Positions 19,517 to 27,156 of a stretch of DNA of 47,593 nt are shown one piece after another. The number at the start of each line of letters is the position of its first letter. The stretch's first letter is position 1. The notes below the pieces were generated by a model. It was not told the DNA's origin. It worked only from the letters and a program-made list of their open reading frames with translations, and did not search any database. The translations under genes were made by a program, and so were the position numbers. The DNA comes from Promethearchaeati archaeon (GTDB lineage: Archaea > Asgardarchaeota > Heimdallarchaeia > JABLTI01), in NCBI GenBank assembly GCA_013166835.1, contig JABLTI010000009.1, forward strand, positions 1 to 47,593, read 5' to 3'.

Positions 19517-20098
19517 CTAAATAGAACTAATTGCTTGTAATTCTTTCCTTAAATCATCGATATCTGTATCAGTTAAATCAACAGCGTCAGCTTCTCCAAA
19601 ATCACTTTGAGATACTGTAACTTCTTTTGATTTAATTTCTCGTTCTCTTTGTTGTAGCAATCTCTTTTCTCGGGATTGAAGATCTGATTTTATGATTTCA
19701 AAAAATCCTATAAATTGTGTCATGTCATTTGGTGGGATAATCCAGAAGGCATCGATTTTGAAACTAAAAGATTCCATTCCAAGACCAAAAACACTTGAAC
19801 GTAATTTGATTAAATTGCTAAATTCTCCTATAAAAGTTACAATACAGATTGTGCCATCAGTTGTTACGGGTAACCAATCGATAGAATTACGATTTCGAAC
19901 TAAAGAAACAATTCTACGTAGTTTTTGCTCTTTTTCTCCCGCACAATTTTGAAAAACCCATAAAGCGCAGATATTGTCTCCTTTCTTAGGTATATCTTTA
20001 GAACTGTCTGTTGGGATTTTTATCTGATCTATAGAGATATTGCTTTTACCGGTTTTATTTGTTTGAGGACACATTTGAATCATGAAAAAAAAGACCAT
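19517..20098 (-). CDS. Hypothetical protein with C-terminal charged helix
   Basis: A 193-residue protein of unknown family. A short hydrophobic start (MVFFFMIQMCPQ) contains several Met codons; the second or third Met is an equally likely start. The central ~90 residues are strand-rich (DNICALWVFQNC, SIDWLPVTTDGTICIVTFIGEF, SFSFKIDAFWIIPPNDMTQFIGFFEII). The tail is a Lys/Arg/Glu-rich helix followed by an acidic segment. Two Cys near the start and one in ALWVFQNCAG do not form an obvious metal site. It is a single-gene unit facing the thermosome. Confidence 0.55.
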   Translation of the reverse strand: MVFFFMIQMCPQTNKTGKSNISIDQIKIPTDSSKDIPKKGDNICALWVFQNCAGEKEQKLRRIVSLVRNRNSIDWLPVTTDGTICIVTFIGEFSNLIKLRSSVFGLGMESFSFKIDAFWIIPPNDMTQFIGFFEIIKSDLQSREKRLLQQREREIKSKEVTVSQSDFGEADAVDLTDTDIDDLRKELQAISSI

Positions 20099-20211
20099 TA
20101 TAGTATTTTACATTTTCTCATGTAACAAATTCTTGGAAATTTAATTGGAAACACTTCGGAACGGATATTTTATTAACTAAAAATGAAAATTGGATTACTG
20201 AGAGCAAACAT

Positions 20212-20976
20212 ATGACTTCACAGAATATTGTACCAGGAGCAAAACCATTTTTCTATAAAAAAGGCAAAGTTGGTTGTTTATTATGTCATGGTTATACAGG
20301 AACACCTGATGAAGTTCATAACATAGGTAAATATCTGGCAGACAAAGGAATAACTACCATTGCTCCTCTATTACCAGGACATGGTACTACAATAGAGGAG
20401 CTAATAACAAAAACAGCTAATGATTGGTATGCTGAATATTGTTATGCTTTTAATTGGTTGAAAGAACATTGTGAAGAGTTTTTTGTGTGTGGACATTCAA
20501 TGGGAGGTGCTTTGACATTACGCTTCGCTATAGAGCATCAAGTTAATGGGATTATTACTCTAGCAACACCAACTAAACTCCGATTTATTCATAGAACATT
20601 TTTAGCAATAGCAGGACCAATTTTCAAGAATGCTGTGTTTAAGAAAAGCAAAAACGAAAAACAAGATCAAGAAAAACACACTATTCTTTGTTATGATGGG
20701 TATCCAATAGGTCCAGCAAATTCTTTAAGAAAATTATTGAAAAGCAACCTGGAAAAATTAGAAGCAATTAGCAATCCTATACTTATACTACAAGGATCCT
20801 TGGATGATAAATGGATAAGGAAATCAGCTAAGACAATTTTTGAAAGTGTTTCATCGAAAGATAAAGAACTAGTATTTCTAGAAAATTCTTCTCATAGTTT
20901 AACACACGAATCTGAAAAGGAAAAGATTAATGAGTTAATATACGAGTTTATTAGAAAGCGATCAAAAATAGAATGA
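20212..20976 (+). CDS. Alpha/beta-hydrolase (carboxylesterase/monoacylglycerol lipase type)
   Basis: A 254-residue alpha/beta-hydrolase. The oxyanion-hole strand reads LLCHGYTGTPDE near residue 24-35, the nucleophile elbow is CGHSMGGA near 97-104, the acid lies in LILQGSLDDKWI near 200, and the catalytic His is in LENSSHSLTHE near 228-234. The layout matches short-chain carboxylesterases of the Est30 type. No signal peptide, so cytosolic. The methyltransferase gene follows after 31 nt in the same direction and may share its transcript. Natural substrate unknown. Confidence 0.88.
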   Translation: MTSQNIVPGAKPFFYKKGKVGCLLCHGYTGTPDEVHNIGKYLADKGITTIAPLLPGHGTTIEELITKTANDWYAEYCYAFNWLKEHCEEFFVCGHSMGGALTLRFAIEHQVNGIITLATPTKLRFIHRTFLAIAGPIFKNAVFKKSKNEKQDQEKHTILCYDGYPIGPANSLRKLLKSNLEKLEAISNPILILQGSLDDKWIRKSAKTIFESVSSKDKELVFLENSSHSLTHESEKEKINELIYEFIRKRSKIE

Positions 20977-21007
20977 TTTTTTTTAATTTGTTAGGGGATT
21001 AATTGAT

Positions 21008-21907
21008 TTGAATAAAACAAAGCATGATTGGAGTAAACTTCAAGGAGTAGACGATATAACAGTTGGAAGATATTTTGAGTATGATGAGGATGCAAAGAAA
21101 TTATTTCAGAAATGGTTTGCTTTCCTGCAGAAACCGAATATAAACGTTCTTGAGATTGGTTCAGGGAGTGGTTTTTTCACAAATATTCTCCTGAATCTTT
21201 TTGATAACATCAAGCTCACATGTTTGGAACCAGATGAAACATTTGTAGAAACTTTGAAGAGTAGATTCAAGAATCGTATCAAAATTGTAAATGAACCCAT
21301 AGAAACTACAACTATTCCATCTGATACTTTTGATTGTACAATTTCCCATATCGTTGTACACAATTTAGTGGATCCAATTATAGCCTTGCAACAAATGTCT
21401 CGAGTAGTAAGATCCAAAGGTAAAATAATTTCAATAGATCCTTTGCCATCCAGTAGAAATTATTATCCATCTGATGAAATAACAAAAGCGTTTGATTTCC
21501 TGGAAAAAGCTGTAAGATACAAATGCATGGAAAGACAGAAAACAAAAGGTGATATACAACAAAGAAATCCTTGGACTTATTTCTATCCGAAATTCTTCGA
21601 AGAAGTTGGATTAAAGAATATTACAAGTCATGGTTGGACATCAATCTTCACTATTTCAGATGCTCGTTATGATTTTTCAGAAAAGAAGAAGTGGTTCAAA
21701 CTCAGATACGATTTAGCTAAAAAGAAGCAAGCCAATATGAAAGATCTTTTACTTAGGAATGATGAAAAGGAGACCGAAATCGATGATGCTTTTACAGTTG
21801 TTTTCGACTATTTTGAGAAATTATTGACTATAACTGAAAAAGACCTAAAACAAATGCATGAACAGAATATCGTTCATCGAGTTATAACAATAGGTGAAAA
21901 ACCATAA
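21008..21907 (+). CDS. Class I SAM-dependent methyltransferase
   Basis: A 299-residue protein from a TTG start with GGGGATT upstream. Motif I VLEIGSGSGFFTNIL (~residues 46-60) and the acidic post-strand residue in LTCLEPDETF are clear; IPSDTFDCTISHIVVHNLVDP marks motif IV and SKGKIISIDPLP a later strand. The C-terminal ~120 residues are charged and lack a recognisable substrate domain. Probably a small-molecule methyltransferase of the UbiE/Methyltransf_11 type; substrate unknown. Follows the hydrolase gene by 31 nt. Confidence 0.82.
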   Translation: MNKTKHDWSKLQGVDDITVGRYFEYDEDAKKLFQKWFAFLQKPNINVLEIGSGSGFFTNILLNLFDNIKLTCLEPDETFVETLKSRFKNRIKIVNEPIETTTIPSDTFDCTISHIVVHNLVDPIIALQQMSRVVRSKGKIISIDPLPSSRNYYPSDEITKAFDFLEKAVRYKCMERQKTKGDIQQRNPWTYFYPKFFEEVGLKNITSHGWTSIFTISDARYDFSEKKKWFKLRYDLAKKKQANMKDLLLRNDEKETEIDDAFTVVFDYFEKLLTITEKDLKQMHEQNIVHRVITIGEKP

Positions 21908-21930
21908 TTCTGTATTTTAACCAAGAAACA

Positions 21931-21938
21931 TTTAAATA
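21931..21938 (+). promoter_or_regulatory. TATA box of the PadR-type regulator
   Basis: TTTAAATA lies 30-37 nt before the likely start codon, a spacing that implies a leaderless or near-leaderless transcript. Confidence 0.55.
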
Positions 21939-21961
21939 ACTCTAGTCAGACCTCTTACTGA

Positions 21962-22405
21962 TTGATTATGTGGATTCTCGATGTCGTTTCAGGAGTAGGA
22001 AAAACGAGCTCAATTCAAGTAGCAATTTTAATGGAGTTTGCAAAATCTAAAGAGACTCCAAAGAAAGTGACTGAAATAATAGAAGTTTTGAAGGATTCTT
22101 TCGCAGGATTTTGGGAGCCAAAGAAAGGAACAATTTATCCAACCGTACATAATTTGCATGTAAGGGGTTACTTGAAACTGCATGCAGTTAAACCATATGG
22201 TTATTCAATTTCAGAGAAAGGATTGGAAGCAATTGATAAAATATTCTCAAATATCAATCTTCAAATGGAAGCATATATGCAATATTACACATTTCTTCTT
22301 AACAATTATAGTCAAATAAATCAAAAGAAAGCAAAAGAGACAATTACACATATCTCGAAATCAATTAGTGAATATATCAAAGAAATGAACACAATAAATA
22401 ATTGA
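21962..22405 (+). CDS. PadR-family winged-helix transcription regulator
   Basis: A 147-residue protein. The core ILMEFAKSKETPKKVTEIIEVLKDSFAGFWEPKKGTIYPTVHNLHVRGYL carries the PadR signature: a recognition helix at GTIYPTVHNL followed by the wing KPYGYSISEKG. A C-terminal helical region (~85-147) would mediate dimerisation. The listed start is TTG; an in-frame ATG two codons later (21968) is an equally good start and fits the TATA box spacing. Likely a repressor of a nearby gene; target unknown. Confidence 0.82.
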   Translation: MIMWILDVVSGVGKTSSIQVAILMEFAKSKETPKKVTEIIEVLKDSFAGFWEPKKGTIYPTVHNLHVRGYLKLHAVKPYGYSISEKGLEAIDKIFSNINLQMEAYMQYYTFLLNNYSQINQKKAKETITHISKSISEYIKEMNTINN

Positions 22406-22460
22406 GTAAATTCAGTTTAAGAATGAAAAAAATTAAAACTAACCATAACAGCAATTACAT

Positions 22461-22682
22461 ATGGTAAAAATTACGAATTTTTATGGAACCTCGTGGTGCT
22501 CTGATTGTAAACGATCAAAAACATTTCTTGGTGGACACCGAATTCCGTATAATTGGATAGACATAGATGAGAATGAAGAAGCAGCATTAATCGTTGAAAA
22601 AATTAATGACGGAAAACGACGTGTGCCAACTATTGAATTCGATGATGGTACATTTCTTGTGGTTCCACAAATGCTGAATTAG
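22461..22682 (+). CDS. Glutaredoxin-like domain (first fragment)
   Basis: A 73-residue reading frame from ATG, with thioredoxin fold and active site YGTSWCSDCKRSKTFL, then IPYNWIDIDENEEA and the cis-Pro region RRVPTIEFDDG. It resembles mycoredoxin/NrdH proteins. Read as it stands, its last four residues (QMLN) replace the family's conserved TNAELA end, which is present one frame over. See the parent feature for the frameshift. Confidence 0.8.
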   Translation: MVKITNFYGTSWCSDCKRSKTFLGGHRIPYNWIDIDENEEAALIVEKINDGKRRVPTIEFDDGTFLVVPQMLN

Positions 22683-22732
22683 CACAAAAACTAAGCTTAC
22701 AAACAAAACCTAAACACAAATATCATGATATA

Positions 22733-23338
22733 TTGATCATAGGCGGAGGTCCTGCAGGGTTAACATGTGCTCTCTATACTTCTCGAGAAGGTTATGATAC
22801 TGCTCTTGTAGAAAAAAGTGCCTTGGGAGGTCAGGTTGGAGTAACAGAGAGACTAGATAATTATCCGGGATTTCCTGAAGGAATATCCGGGAATGATTTA
22901 GCAGATAGAATAGCACGGCAAGTAGAAAAATTTGGCGTGGAATTCATTAAAGCAACAGAAATTGCTAGTATATCTGATATGGGTCATTGCTTAGTAGCAA
23001 AAACAACAACTGGAGAAGAAATAGATGCGAAAGCAATGGTTATTGCTACTGGTAGTGAATATAAAATGTTAGAAGTTCCCGGAGAGAGAAAATTACTTGG
23101 ATATAAAATCCACTTTTGCAGTACTTGTGATGGTCCTTTTTACAAAGGAAAAGAAGTAATGGTTATTGGTGGAGGAAATTCAGCTTTCGAGGAATCAGTC
23201 TTTCTAGCACGATTTGCATCAAAGGTCACCATTGTAGGAAGATCTGATGAATGGAAAGCATCAGCAGTTCTAAAACAGAAAATATCAGAAATACCAAACA
23301 TAAAATTAGTAAAAACAAAGTTGTTAAAGAATTCATAG
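22733..23338 (+). CDS. trxB: Thioredoxin reductase, N-terminal fragment
   Basis: Carries the FAD-binding GGGPAGLTCALYTSREG, ALGGQVGVTERLDNYPGFPEG, ATGSEY, the redox-active CSTCDG, and the NAD(P)H-binding GGGNSAFEESVFLARFASKVTIVGR. The frame is open from 22683, so the ATA/ATT region before the listed start belongs to the Grx-TrxB linker and the listed start (TTG at 22733) is not a real one. It terminates prematurely after KLLKNS. Confidence 0.8.
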   Translation: MIIGGGPAGLTCALYTSREGYDTALVEKSALGGQVGVTERLDNYPGFPEGISGNDLADRIARQVEKFGVEFIKATEIASISDMGHCLVAKTTTGEEIDAKAMVIATGSEYKMLEVPGERKLLGYKIHFCSTCDGPFYKGKEVMVIGGGNSAFEESVFLARFASKVTIVGRSDEWKASAVLKQKISEIPNIKLVKTKLLKNS

Positions 23339-23643
23339 TCGGTCCAAAGAAGACATTGAAGGGAGTAAAATTCTATGATAAAGACACCGAGAAAGATATT
23401 GTATTGCATCCCGATGGTGTTTTCATTTTCATTGGATTGAAACCAAATGTCGATATTGTCAAAGATTTAGTAGCTTGTGATGAGGGTGGATTCATAATAA
23501 CAAAAACCAACATGATGACAAGCACTCCTGGACTATTTGCTGCTGGTGATTGCCGATCAGGATCTACAAAACAAGCTGCAGCTGCAGCAGGTGAAGGTGC
23601 AGCAGTAGCATTAATGGTAAGAGATTATCTGAAAAAGAAATAA
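23314..23643 (+). CDS. Thioredoxin reductase, C-terminal fragment
   Basis: In-frame from about 23314, after the A-run deletion. It gives NKVVKEFIVG, then HPDGVFIFIGLKPNVDIV and the second FAD motif TSTPGLFAAGDCRSGSTKQAAAAAGEGAAVALMV. These are the standard last ~110 residues of TrxB. The only upstream ATG in this frame (23251) lies in out-of-frame sequence. Confidence 0.75.
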   Translation, partial: NKVVKEFIVGPKKTLKGVKFYDKDTEKDIVLHPDGVFIFIGLKPNVDIVKDLVACDEGGFIITKTNMMTSTPGLFAAGDCRSGSTKQAAAAAGEGAAVALMVRDYLKKK

Positions 23644-23659
23644 TCACAATATCAGAAAA

Positions 23660-23770
23660 TGGAGCCGCTGGGGGGATGTGTTCGAGTAGAAGCCACAACT
23701 TCTACTTATTGAACCCCCGATTTTTCAGTTTACGAGACTGACGCCTTCTACCTAGCTTGGCCACAGCGAC
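23660..23770 (-). tRNA. tRNA-Thr(CGT) with a 31-nt intron in the T loop, CCA encoded
   Basis: Read on the minus strand. The 7-bp acceptor stem GTCGCTG/CAGCGGC (one G-U pair) is followed by discriminator T and an encoded CCA. The D arm GCC...GGC has a GG-containing loop. The anticodon stem is TCAGT/ACTGA with loop CTCGTAA (U33 present, anticodon CGT, reads ACG). The T stem is GGGGG/CCCCC. The T-loop region is 38 nt instead of 7; removing 23678-23708 leaves the canonical TTCAAAT. The mature length would be 80 nt including CCA, with a 6-nt variable loop. It stands alone, 17 nt downstream of trxB and on the opposite strand. Confidence 0.88.
23678..23708 (-). other. Non-canonical tRNA intron (T loop, after position 58)
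   Basis: 31 nt bounded by a textbook bulge-helix-bulge on the minus strand. The central 4-bp helix GTTC (exon)/GAAC (intron) is flanked by 3-nt bulges AAT and ACA, with cuts after the second base of each giving TTCAA|AT. The intron closes in an 8-bp perfect hairpin AGTAGAAG/CTTCTACT with loop TTGTGG. Removal requires the archaeal tRNA splicing endonuclease. Confidence 0.85.
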
Positions 23771-23932
23771 TTAGTGTTCTCTGAGAATTAACTTTTTACT
23801 GTTCTTAATATTTTTTATCATCCCACCATAAAAAAATTACATTTTTGCTAAAATCCCTATTTTTTGAATATATTTCTGGGTAACATCTTCATCCCCAAAG
23901 CTTTTAAGTACTGGTTTAACAAAGATTCGTAT

Positions 23933-23944
23933 TACCTATTGGTA
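23933..23944. promoter_or_regulatory. Inverted repeat TACC-TATT-GGTA upstream of RHH gene
   Basis: TACCTATTGGTA lies next to a TATATAAT box (23943-23950) and 43 nt before the RHH regulator start. It is a candidate autoregulatory operator. The core ACCTATTGGT differs by one base from the palindrome ACCTATAGGT before the DsrE2-TusA genes at 36199. Confidence 0.4.
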
Positions 23945-23986
23945 TATAATTTCCAATATTAAACGAAAAAGGTGTAAACTGTAACA

Positions 23987-24142
23987 ATGAATCTAATTTC
24001 AGTAAAAATTCCAGAGACATTTCTTGAAGGGTTAGATGATTTAGTGAGATTAGGTGTTTATCCGAGTAGGTCTGAGGCAATTCGTGTAGCTATTAGGGAT
24101 CTTTTAAGGAAAGAGTTGTGGGATAGTAAAAGACGAGGATAA
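23987..24142 (+). CDS. Small ribbon-helix-helix (CopG/Arc-type) DNA-binding protein
   Basis: A 51-residue gene too short for usual ORF cut-offs. It starts [19 protein letters not shown]; the beta strand (LISVKIP), helix A ([14 protein letters not shown]) and helix B with the classic turn and [19 protein letters not shown] match the RHH family exactly. The tail is basic (WDSKRRG). RHH proteins bind palindromes as dimers through the N-terminal strand. It has its own TATA box and an adjacent inverted repeat, so autoregulation is plausible. Confidence 0.85.
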   Translation: MNLISVKIPETFLEGLDDLVRLGVYPSRSEAIRVAIRDLLRKELWDSKRRG

Positions 24143-24221
24143 TTCTTCTTTTTCCTTTCTTTCCAAAAACCATAATAAGAATAGTTACTATTTTGTTAAG
24201 CAATACTGAGGGACTGAACAA

Positions 24222-24641
24222 ATGGTAGTGTACTCAACAGAAATTGATTTAGATACCGAAGGTGAAATCCAAATTTTTGATATCACTTTAAATGTCCGAA
24301 ATGCTATCAAAGATTCTGGAATAACAAAAGGCTTGGTAAATGTTTTTGTGCCTGGAGCAACAGGGGCAATTACAACCTTGGAATATGAACCTAGATTAGT
24401 TCAGGATACAATTAACATGCTGAAAAAGCTTGTGCCTATGGGTATTGGTTATCAACATGATTATCAAGATGATAACGCTCATAGTCATTTACGAGCAAGT
24501 TTGTTGTCTCCAGAGTTAACAATTCCAGTCATTGATGGGGCTCCTGTTCTTGGAACTTGGCAACAAGTTGTTTTTCTTGAATTAGATACTAGAGGTCGTG
24601 AACGAAAAATCATTGTTACAGTTATGGGTGATAAGAAATAA
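24222..24641 (+). CDS. YjbQ/UPF0047 family protein
   Basis: A 139-residue protein matching UPF0047 (YjbQ). It has the conserved GLVNVFVPGATGAITTLEYEP near residues 38-58, then YQHDYQDDNAHSHLRASLLSP with the metal-type His/Asp cluster, and the signature VLGTWQQVVFLELDTRGRERK. YjbQ-type proteins show weak thiamine-phosphate synthase activity in vitro; the physiological role is unsettled. ATG start with TGAGG upstream. Single gene after the RHH gene. Confidence 0.92.
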   Translation: MVVYSTEIDLDTEGEIQIFDITLNVRNAIKDSGITKGLVNVFVPGATGAITTLEYEPRLVQDTINMLKKLVPMGIGYQHDYQDDNAHSHLRASLLSPELTIPVIDGAPVLGTWQQVVFLELDTRGRERKIIVTVMGDKK

Positions 24642-24689
24642 GTTGGATTCTTAGTACTTCCATCAGCAGAGTCTCTATGAGGTTAACTA

Positions 24690-24890
24690 TTGTTGAATAA
24701 ACGGTTCATTGTTCTACGATGCCCACAATGTGGAAAATGGACATATGCAAGAAGTAAACAAAAAACTCGTTTTTGCAGCAGATGCGAGAAACGATTCAAA
24801 ATTGATCCAGTACAAGTGATTTATGCTGCAGATCATAGGCAAGCACATTATCTTGTCAAGATGAAAAATGAAGAAGAGATGAATAAATAG
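24690..24890 (+). CDS. Zinc-ribbon protein, DUF1922-like
   Basis: A 66-residue protein with two CxxC knuckles: FIVLRCPQCGKWTYARSKQKTRFCSRCEKRF. This matches the small archaeal DUF1922 zinc-ribbon pattern (F.V.RC..CG...Y....KT..C..C). The start is TTG (a second TTG follows immediately); no ATG is available in frame. It follows yjbQ by 48 nt with TGAGG in between and may be co-transcribed. Function unknown; possibly a nucleic-acid-binding adaptor. Confidence 0.72.
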   Translation: MLNKRFIVLRCPQCGKWTYARSKQKTRFCSRCEKRFKIDPVQVIYAADHRQAHYLVKMKNEEEMNK

Positions 24891-24951
24891 TTTTATTAAG
24901 AAAGTTTTTTCCTTGTTTTTAGTTAAATAGTATCCACAAACAAACGGAAAA

Positions 24952-24962
24952 ATATTTTAAAG
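24952..24962 (+). promoter_or_regulatory. TATA box before the small membrane protein/NapH-like operon
   Basis: ATATTTTAAAG lies 62 nt before the TTG start at 25024 in the 133-nt gap after the zinc-ribbon gene. Confidence 0.45.
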
Positions 24963-25023
24963 ACAAATTTTCTACAAGCAGTAGTTCTGAAGAAATTCAA
25001 GACAGATAATCGTGGTGTAAAAC

Positions 25024-25224
25024 TTGAAACCAAGGTCATGGATGATCCTAATACTTGCCATAGGAGCGATATCCCTAGTCGTAGGAATTACGCTCATACT
25101 AAATATTGAAAATTATCCTAATTTTGCAGAATTTTTCAATATGGATCCAACAAAAATTGATGCATTTACAGATTTCATTTGGCAGTATGTAACTGGGATA
25201 CCGATACCAGACCCAATAACTTAG
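25024..25224 (+). CDS. Small single-pass membrane protein
   Basis: A 66-residue protein from a TTG start: a short basic N-terminus (MKPRSW), one membrane helix (MILILAIGAISLVVGITLIL), then an outside-facing, Asp/Phe-rich segment ending GIPIPDPIT. It precedes the NapH-like iron-sulfur protein by 17 nt, so it is probably a co-expressed accessory subunit. No family recognised. Confidence 0.6.
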   Translation: MKPRSWMILILAIGAISLVVGITLILNIENYPNFAEFFNMDPTKIDAFTDFIWQYVTGIPIPDPIT

Positions 25225-25241
25225 TAAACAACTAACGAACG

Positions 25242-26204
25242 GTGAATATCAAAATGGGAACAAGTTCCAAAGACTCAAAAGCAAAAACATTCGGGTTACG
25301 AATACTTGAAGGTATGAACTCCCGAAAGGTACGTCTACTAAGATGGTTAGTACAAATTACTTCATTTTTGGTAATTAATGGTGGTCTAATAGGTCTTGGT
25401 TGGACATATATCCCGTTACCAATTAATCAACCAAGCGGAGCACCTTTCACAACAATAATCGGTGCATTTGACGCATTCCAAGATGGGATTGCTGGTGGTT
25501 TCTTTCCATTTGTTATATTTGGTGTGTGCCTGATTATAGGTGCGATATTCGGAAGAACGTTGTGTGGATGGATTTGTCCCTTTGGTTTCTTCCAAGATTT
25601 GATGCGATTAGTACCCATTAAGAAACTAAAAATCTCGAAACCTTTGAATAAAGGATTAAGAGACATTCGTGCAGTTATCTTTTGGGCTGTAATTCTAGTT
25701 GCAGGTTTTGTTGGATACAAAGAAATAATCGATCAAAGTGTTGTTGAGAGCTTTAATGCTTTTGCTAATCAACCTTGGACTCCATTTAATCCAGCTGCAA
25801 CATTATTTGTAATGTTCTTCTATATGATTTTCTGGCAACAATATCCTGGCGGAGACCCAGATTTTGTAGCAGGTAACTGGAATTTCATGTTTTATTTCAG
25901 AATTATATTATTAGTTGCTGTAATCGGATTAAGTATCTTTATCCCAAGATTCTACTGTCGATACGTTTGTCCAATTGGTTATGCTATGGGTTTCCCAGCA
26001 AAATATAGCTTAATTGGAGTGGCAAGAAATCCAGCACGATGCACTCATTGCGGAAGCTGTGAGGAAATGTGTGAAAAATCTGCTATGCAAGTCCCAATAT
26101 TGGATTACTCTTACGAGCGAATCAGAGATGCGAATTGTAACAACTGTGGGTCTTGTTTAGATGCCTGTCCTCATGGAGCAATTTACTTCAAATTCAAAGG
26201 CTAA
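25242..26204 (+). CDS. NapH/CcoG-like membrane polyferredoxin
   Basis: A 320-residue protein with four or five membrane helices and two Cys motifs of the NapH family on cytoplasmic loops: GRTLCGWICPFGFFQDL and CRYVCPIGYAMGFPAKY. It ends with two 4Fe-4S ferredoxin motifs, CTHCGSCEEMCEKSAM and CNNCGSCLDACPHGAI. Such proteins pass electrons between the quinone pool or cytoplasm and a partner, but no nitrate reductase or other partner is visible here. The listed start is GTG; the in-frame ATG at 25254 is an alternative. A hairpin terminator follows. Confidence 0.88.
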   Translation: MNIKMGTSSKDSKAKTFGLRILEGMNSRKVRLLRWLVQITSFLVINGGLIGLGWTYIPLPINQPSGAPFTTIIGAFDAFQDGIAGGFFPFVIFGVCLIIGAIFGRTLCGWICPFGFFQDLMRLVPIKKLKISKPLNKGLRDIRAVIFWAVILVAGFVGYKEIIDQSVVESFNAFANQPWTPFNPAATLFVMFFYMIFWQQYPGGDPDFVAGNWNFMFYFRIILLVAVIGLSIFIPRFYCRYVCPIGYAMGFPAKYSLIGVARNPARCTHCGSCEEMCEKSAMQVPILDYSYERIRDANCNNCGSCLDACPHGAIYFKFKG

Positions 26205-26222
26205 AATTAAGAAGTAAAACAG

Positions 26223-26240
26223 AATCCCCCTTGAGGGATT
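26223..26240 (+). terminator. Hairpin terminator after NapH-like gene
   Basis: AATCCC and GGGATT form a 6-bp stem enclosing CCTTGA, followed by a T-run (CCTTTTTTTCCC). Confidence 0.6.
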
Positions 26241-26291
26241 TACTCCTTTTTTTCCCAAAAATCATTTTAGAGATGATTTGATATAGTTTCT

Positions 26292-27050
26292 ATGAGAAAA
26301 ATGAAAGATGAAATTTCTTTAGCGGTGGAATTAGCGAACAGTCTTAAGAAAAAAGACAAGTTACATGCTTATGTTTTAACCGGTGCAGGAACATCAAGAG
26401 CTTCAAACATCCCTACTTTTCGCGGGGAAGATGGTCTCTGGGAGAAGTATAACTTTGAAGAGGTTGCTACTTTAAATGCATGGCTAAAGAATCCAGTTAA
26501 AATTTGGACATTTTATGTGGAAGGAATACAGCTTATTTTGGACTCAGAACCAAATCCTGCGCATATTGCTATTGCTGAATTAGAAGCAAAGAATTTTTGT
26601 CAATATGTAATAACACAAAATGCAGATGGTCTGCATCAAAAAGCTGGATCGAAAAATGTTCTTGAAATACATGGTAACCTAACAAGGGTTCGTTGTACTA
26701 AATGCAATAAAAAACAAGTATTTACTGAACCTCCTAAAGATATACCTCCAAAATGTGGGTGTGGGAGTATGTATCGTCCTGATGTTGTTTTGTTTAATGA
26801 ACAATTACCTTCGGATTTAATTACCAAATCATTTACCATAGCAAAAAAAGTTGACTTGGCTATTATTGTAGGAACAAGTGCAGAGGTAGTTCCAGCTGCA
26901 ACATTACCCTTTATTTCAAAAGAAAGTGGTGTGAAGGTTTTGGTTTTTAATAAAGAAAAAACTGATCATATACGCATTGCTGATGTTTTCATACAAGGTA
27001 AGTGTGAGGAAACTCTCCCAGCGTTCGTTGAACGACTTTCAAAGAATTAA
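26292..27050 (+). CDS. Sir2-family NAD-dependent protein deacylase (sirtuin)
   Basis: A 252-residue sirtuin. The NAD-binding motif reads GAGTSRASNIPTFRG (residues ~31-45; consensus GAGxSxxSGIPxFRG). It is followed by TQNADGLHQKAG, the catalytic His in EIHGNL, a zinc site CTKC...CGCG, DVVLFNEQLP and IIVGTSAEVVPAATLP. Deacylates lysine in proteins, in archaea typically chromatin or metabolic enzymes. The Ile of TQNIDGLH is Ala here. No Tyr/Arg pair of Sir2-class III desuccinylases is obvious. Nop5 begins 107 nt downstream. Confidence 0.95.
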   Translation: MRKMKDEISLAVELANSLKKKDKLHAYVLTGAGTSRASNIPTFRGEDGLWEKYNFEEVATLNAWLKNPVKIWTFYVEGIQLILDSEPNPAHIAIAELEAKNFCQYVITQNADGLHQKAGSKNVLEIHGNLTRVRCTKCNKKQVFTEPPKDIPPKCGCGSMYRPDVVLFNEQLPSDLITKSFTIAKKVDLAIIVGTSAEVVPAATLPFISKESGVKVLVFNKEKTDHIRIADVFIQGKCEETLPAFVERLSKN

Positions 27051-27156
27051 AAAAATTGATAAATTACTCGAAAAGAACAAATTTATTATCTTTCAATCGG
27101 AATATTTACATTTTAGAAGGAAAACAAAGTCTAATTGTAGTTTCGGAGTTAAGACA

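Larger units (their letters stand above)
22461..23643 (+). pseudogene. Glutaredoxin-thioredoxin reductase fusion, broken by two single-base deletions
   Basis: Three reading-frame pieces in frames 0, 2 and 1 form one continuous ~393-residue protein if two missing bases are restored. The first break lies in GTGGTTCC-ACAAATGC near 22667: one added base turns VVPQMLN-stop into VVP-TNAELAQKLSLQ, the normal end of a Grx domain, and runs on without stops into the TrxB N-terminus. The second is in the A-run at 23311-23315: one extra A converts KLVKTKLLKNS-stop into KLVKNKVVKEFIVG. The intact protein would be a Grx/NrdH-like domain (SWCSDCK active site) fused to an FAD/NAD(P)H thioredoxin reductase (GGGPAGL, CSTCDG, GGGNSAFE, LFAAGDCR). 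Coding character is well preserved, so this is either a very young pseudogene or two sequencing/assembly errors. Confidence 0.75.

Noticed and set aside
26977..27156. N-terminal extension of the Nop5 frame overlapping the sirtuin gene
   Set aside because: The 60 extra residues are not Nop-like. The ATG at 27157 begins at the family's normal N-terminus and avoids the overlap.
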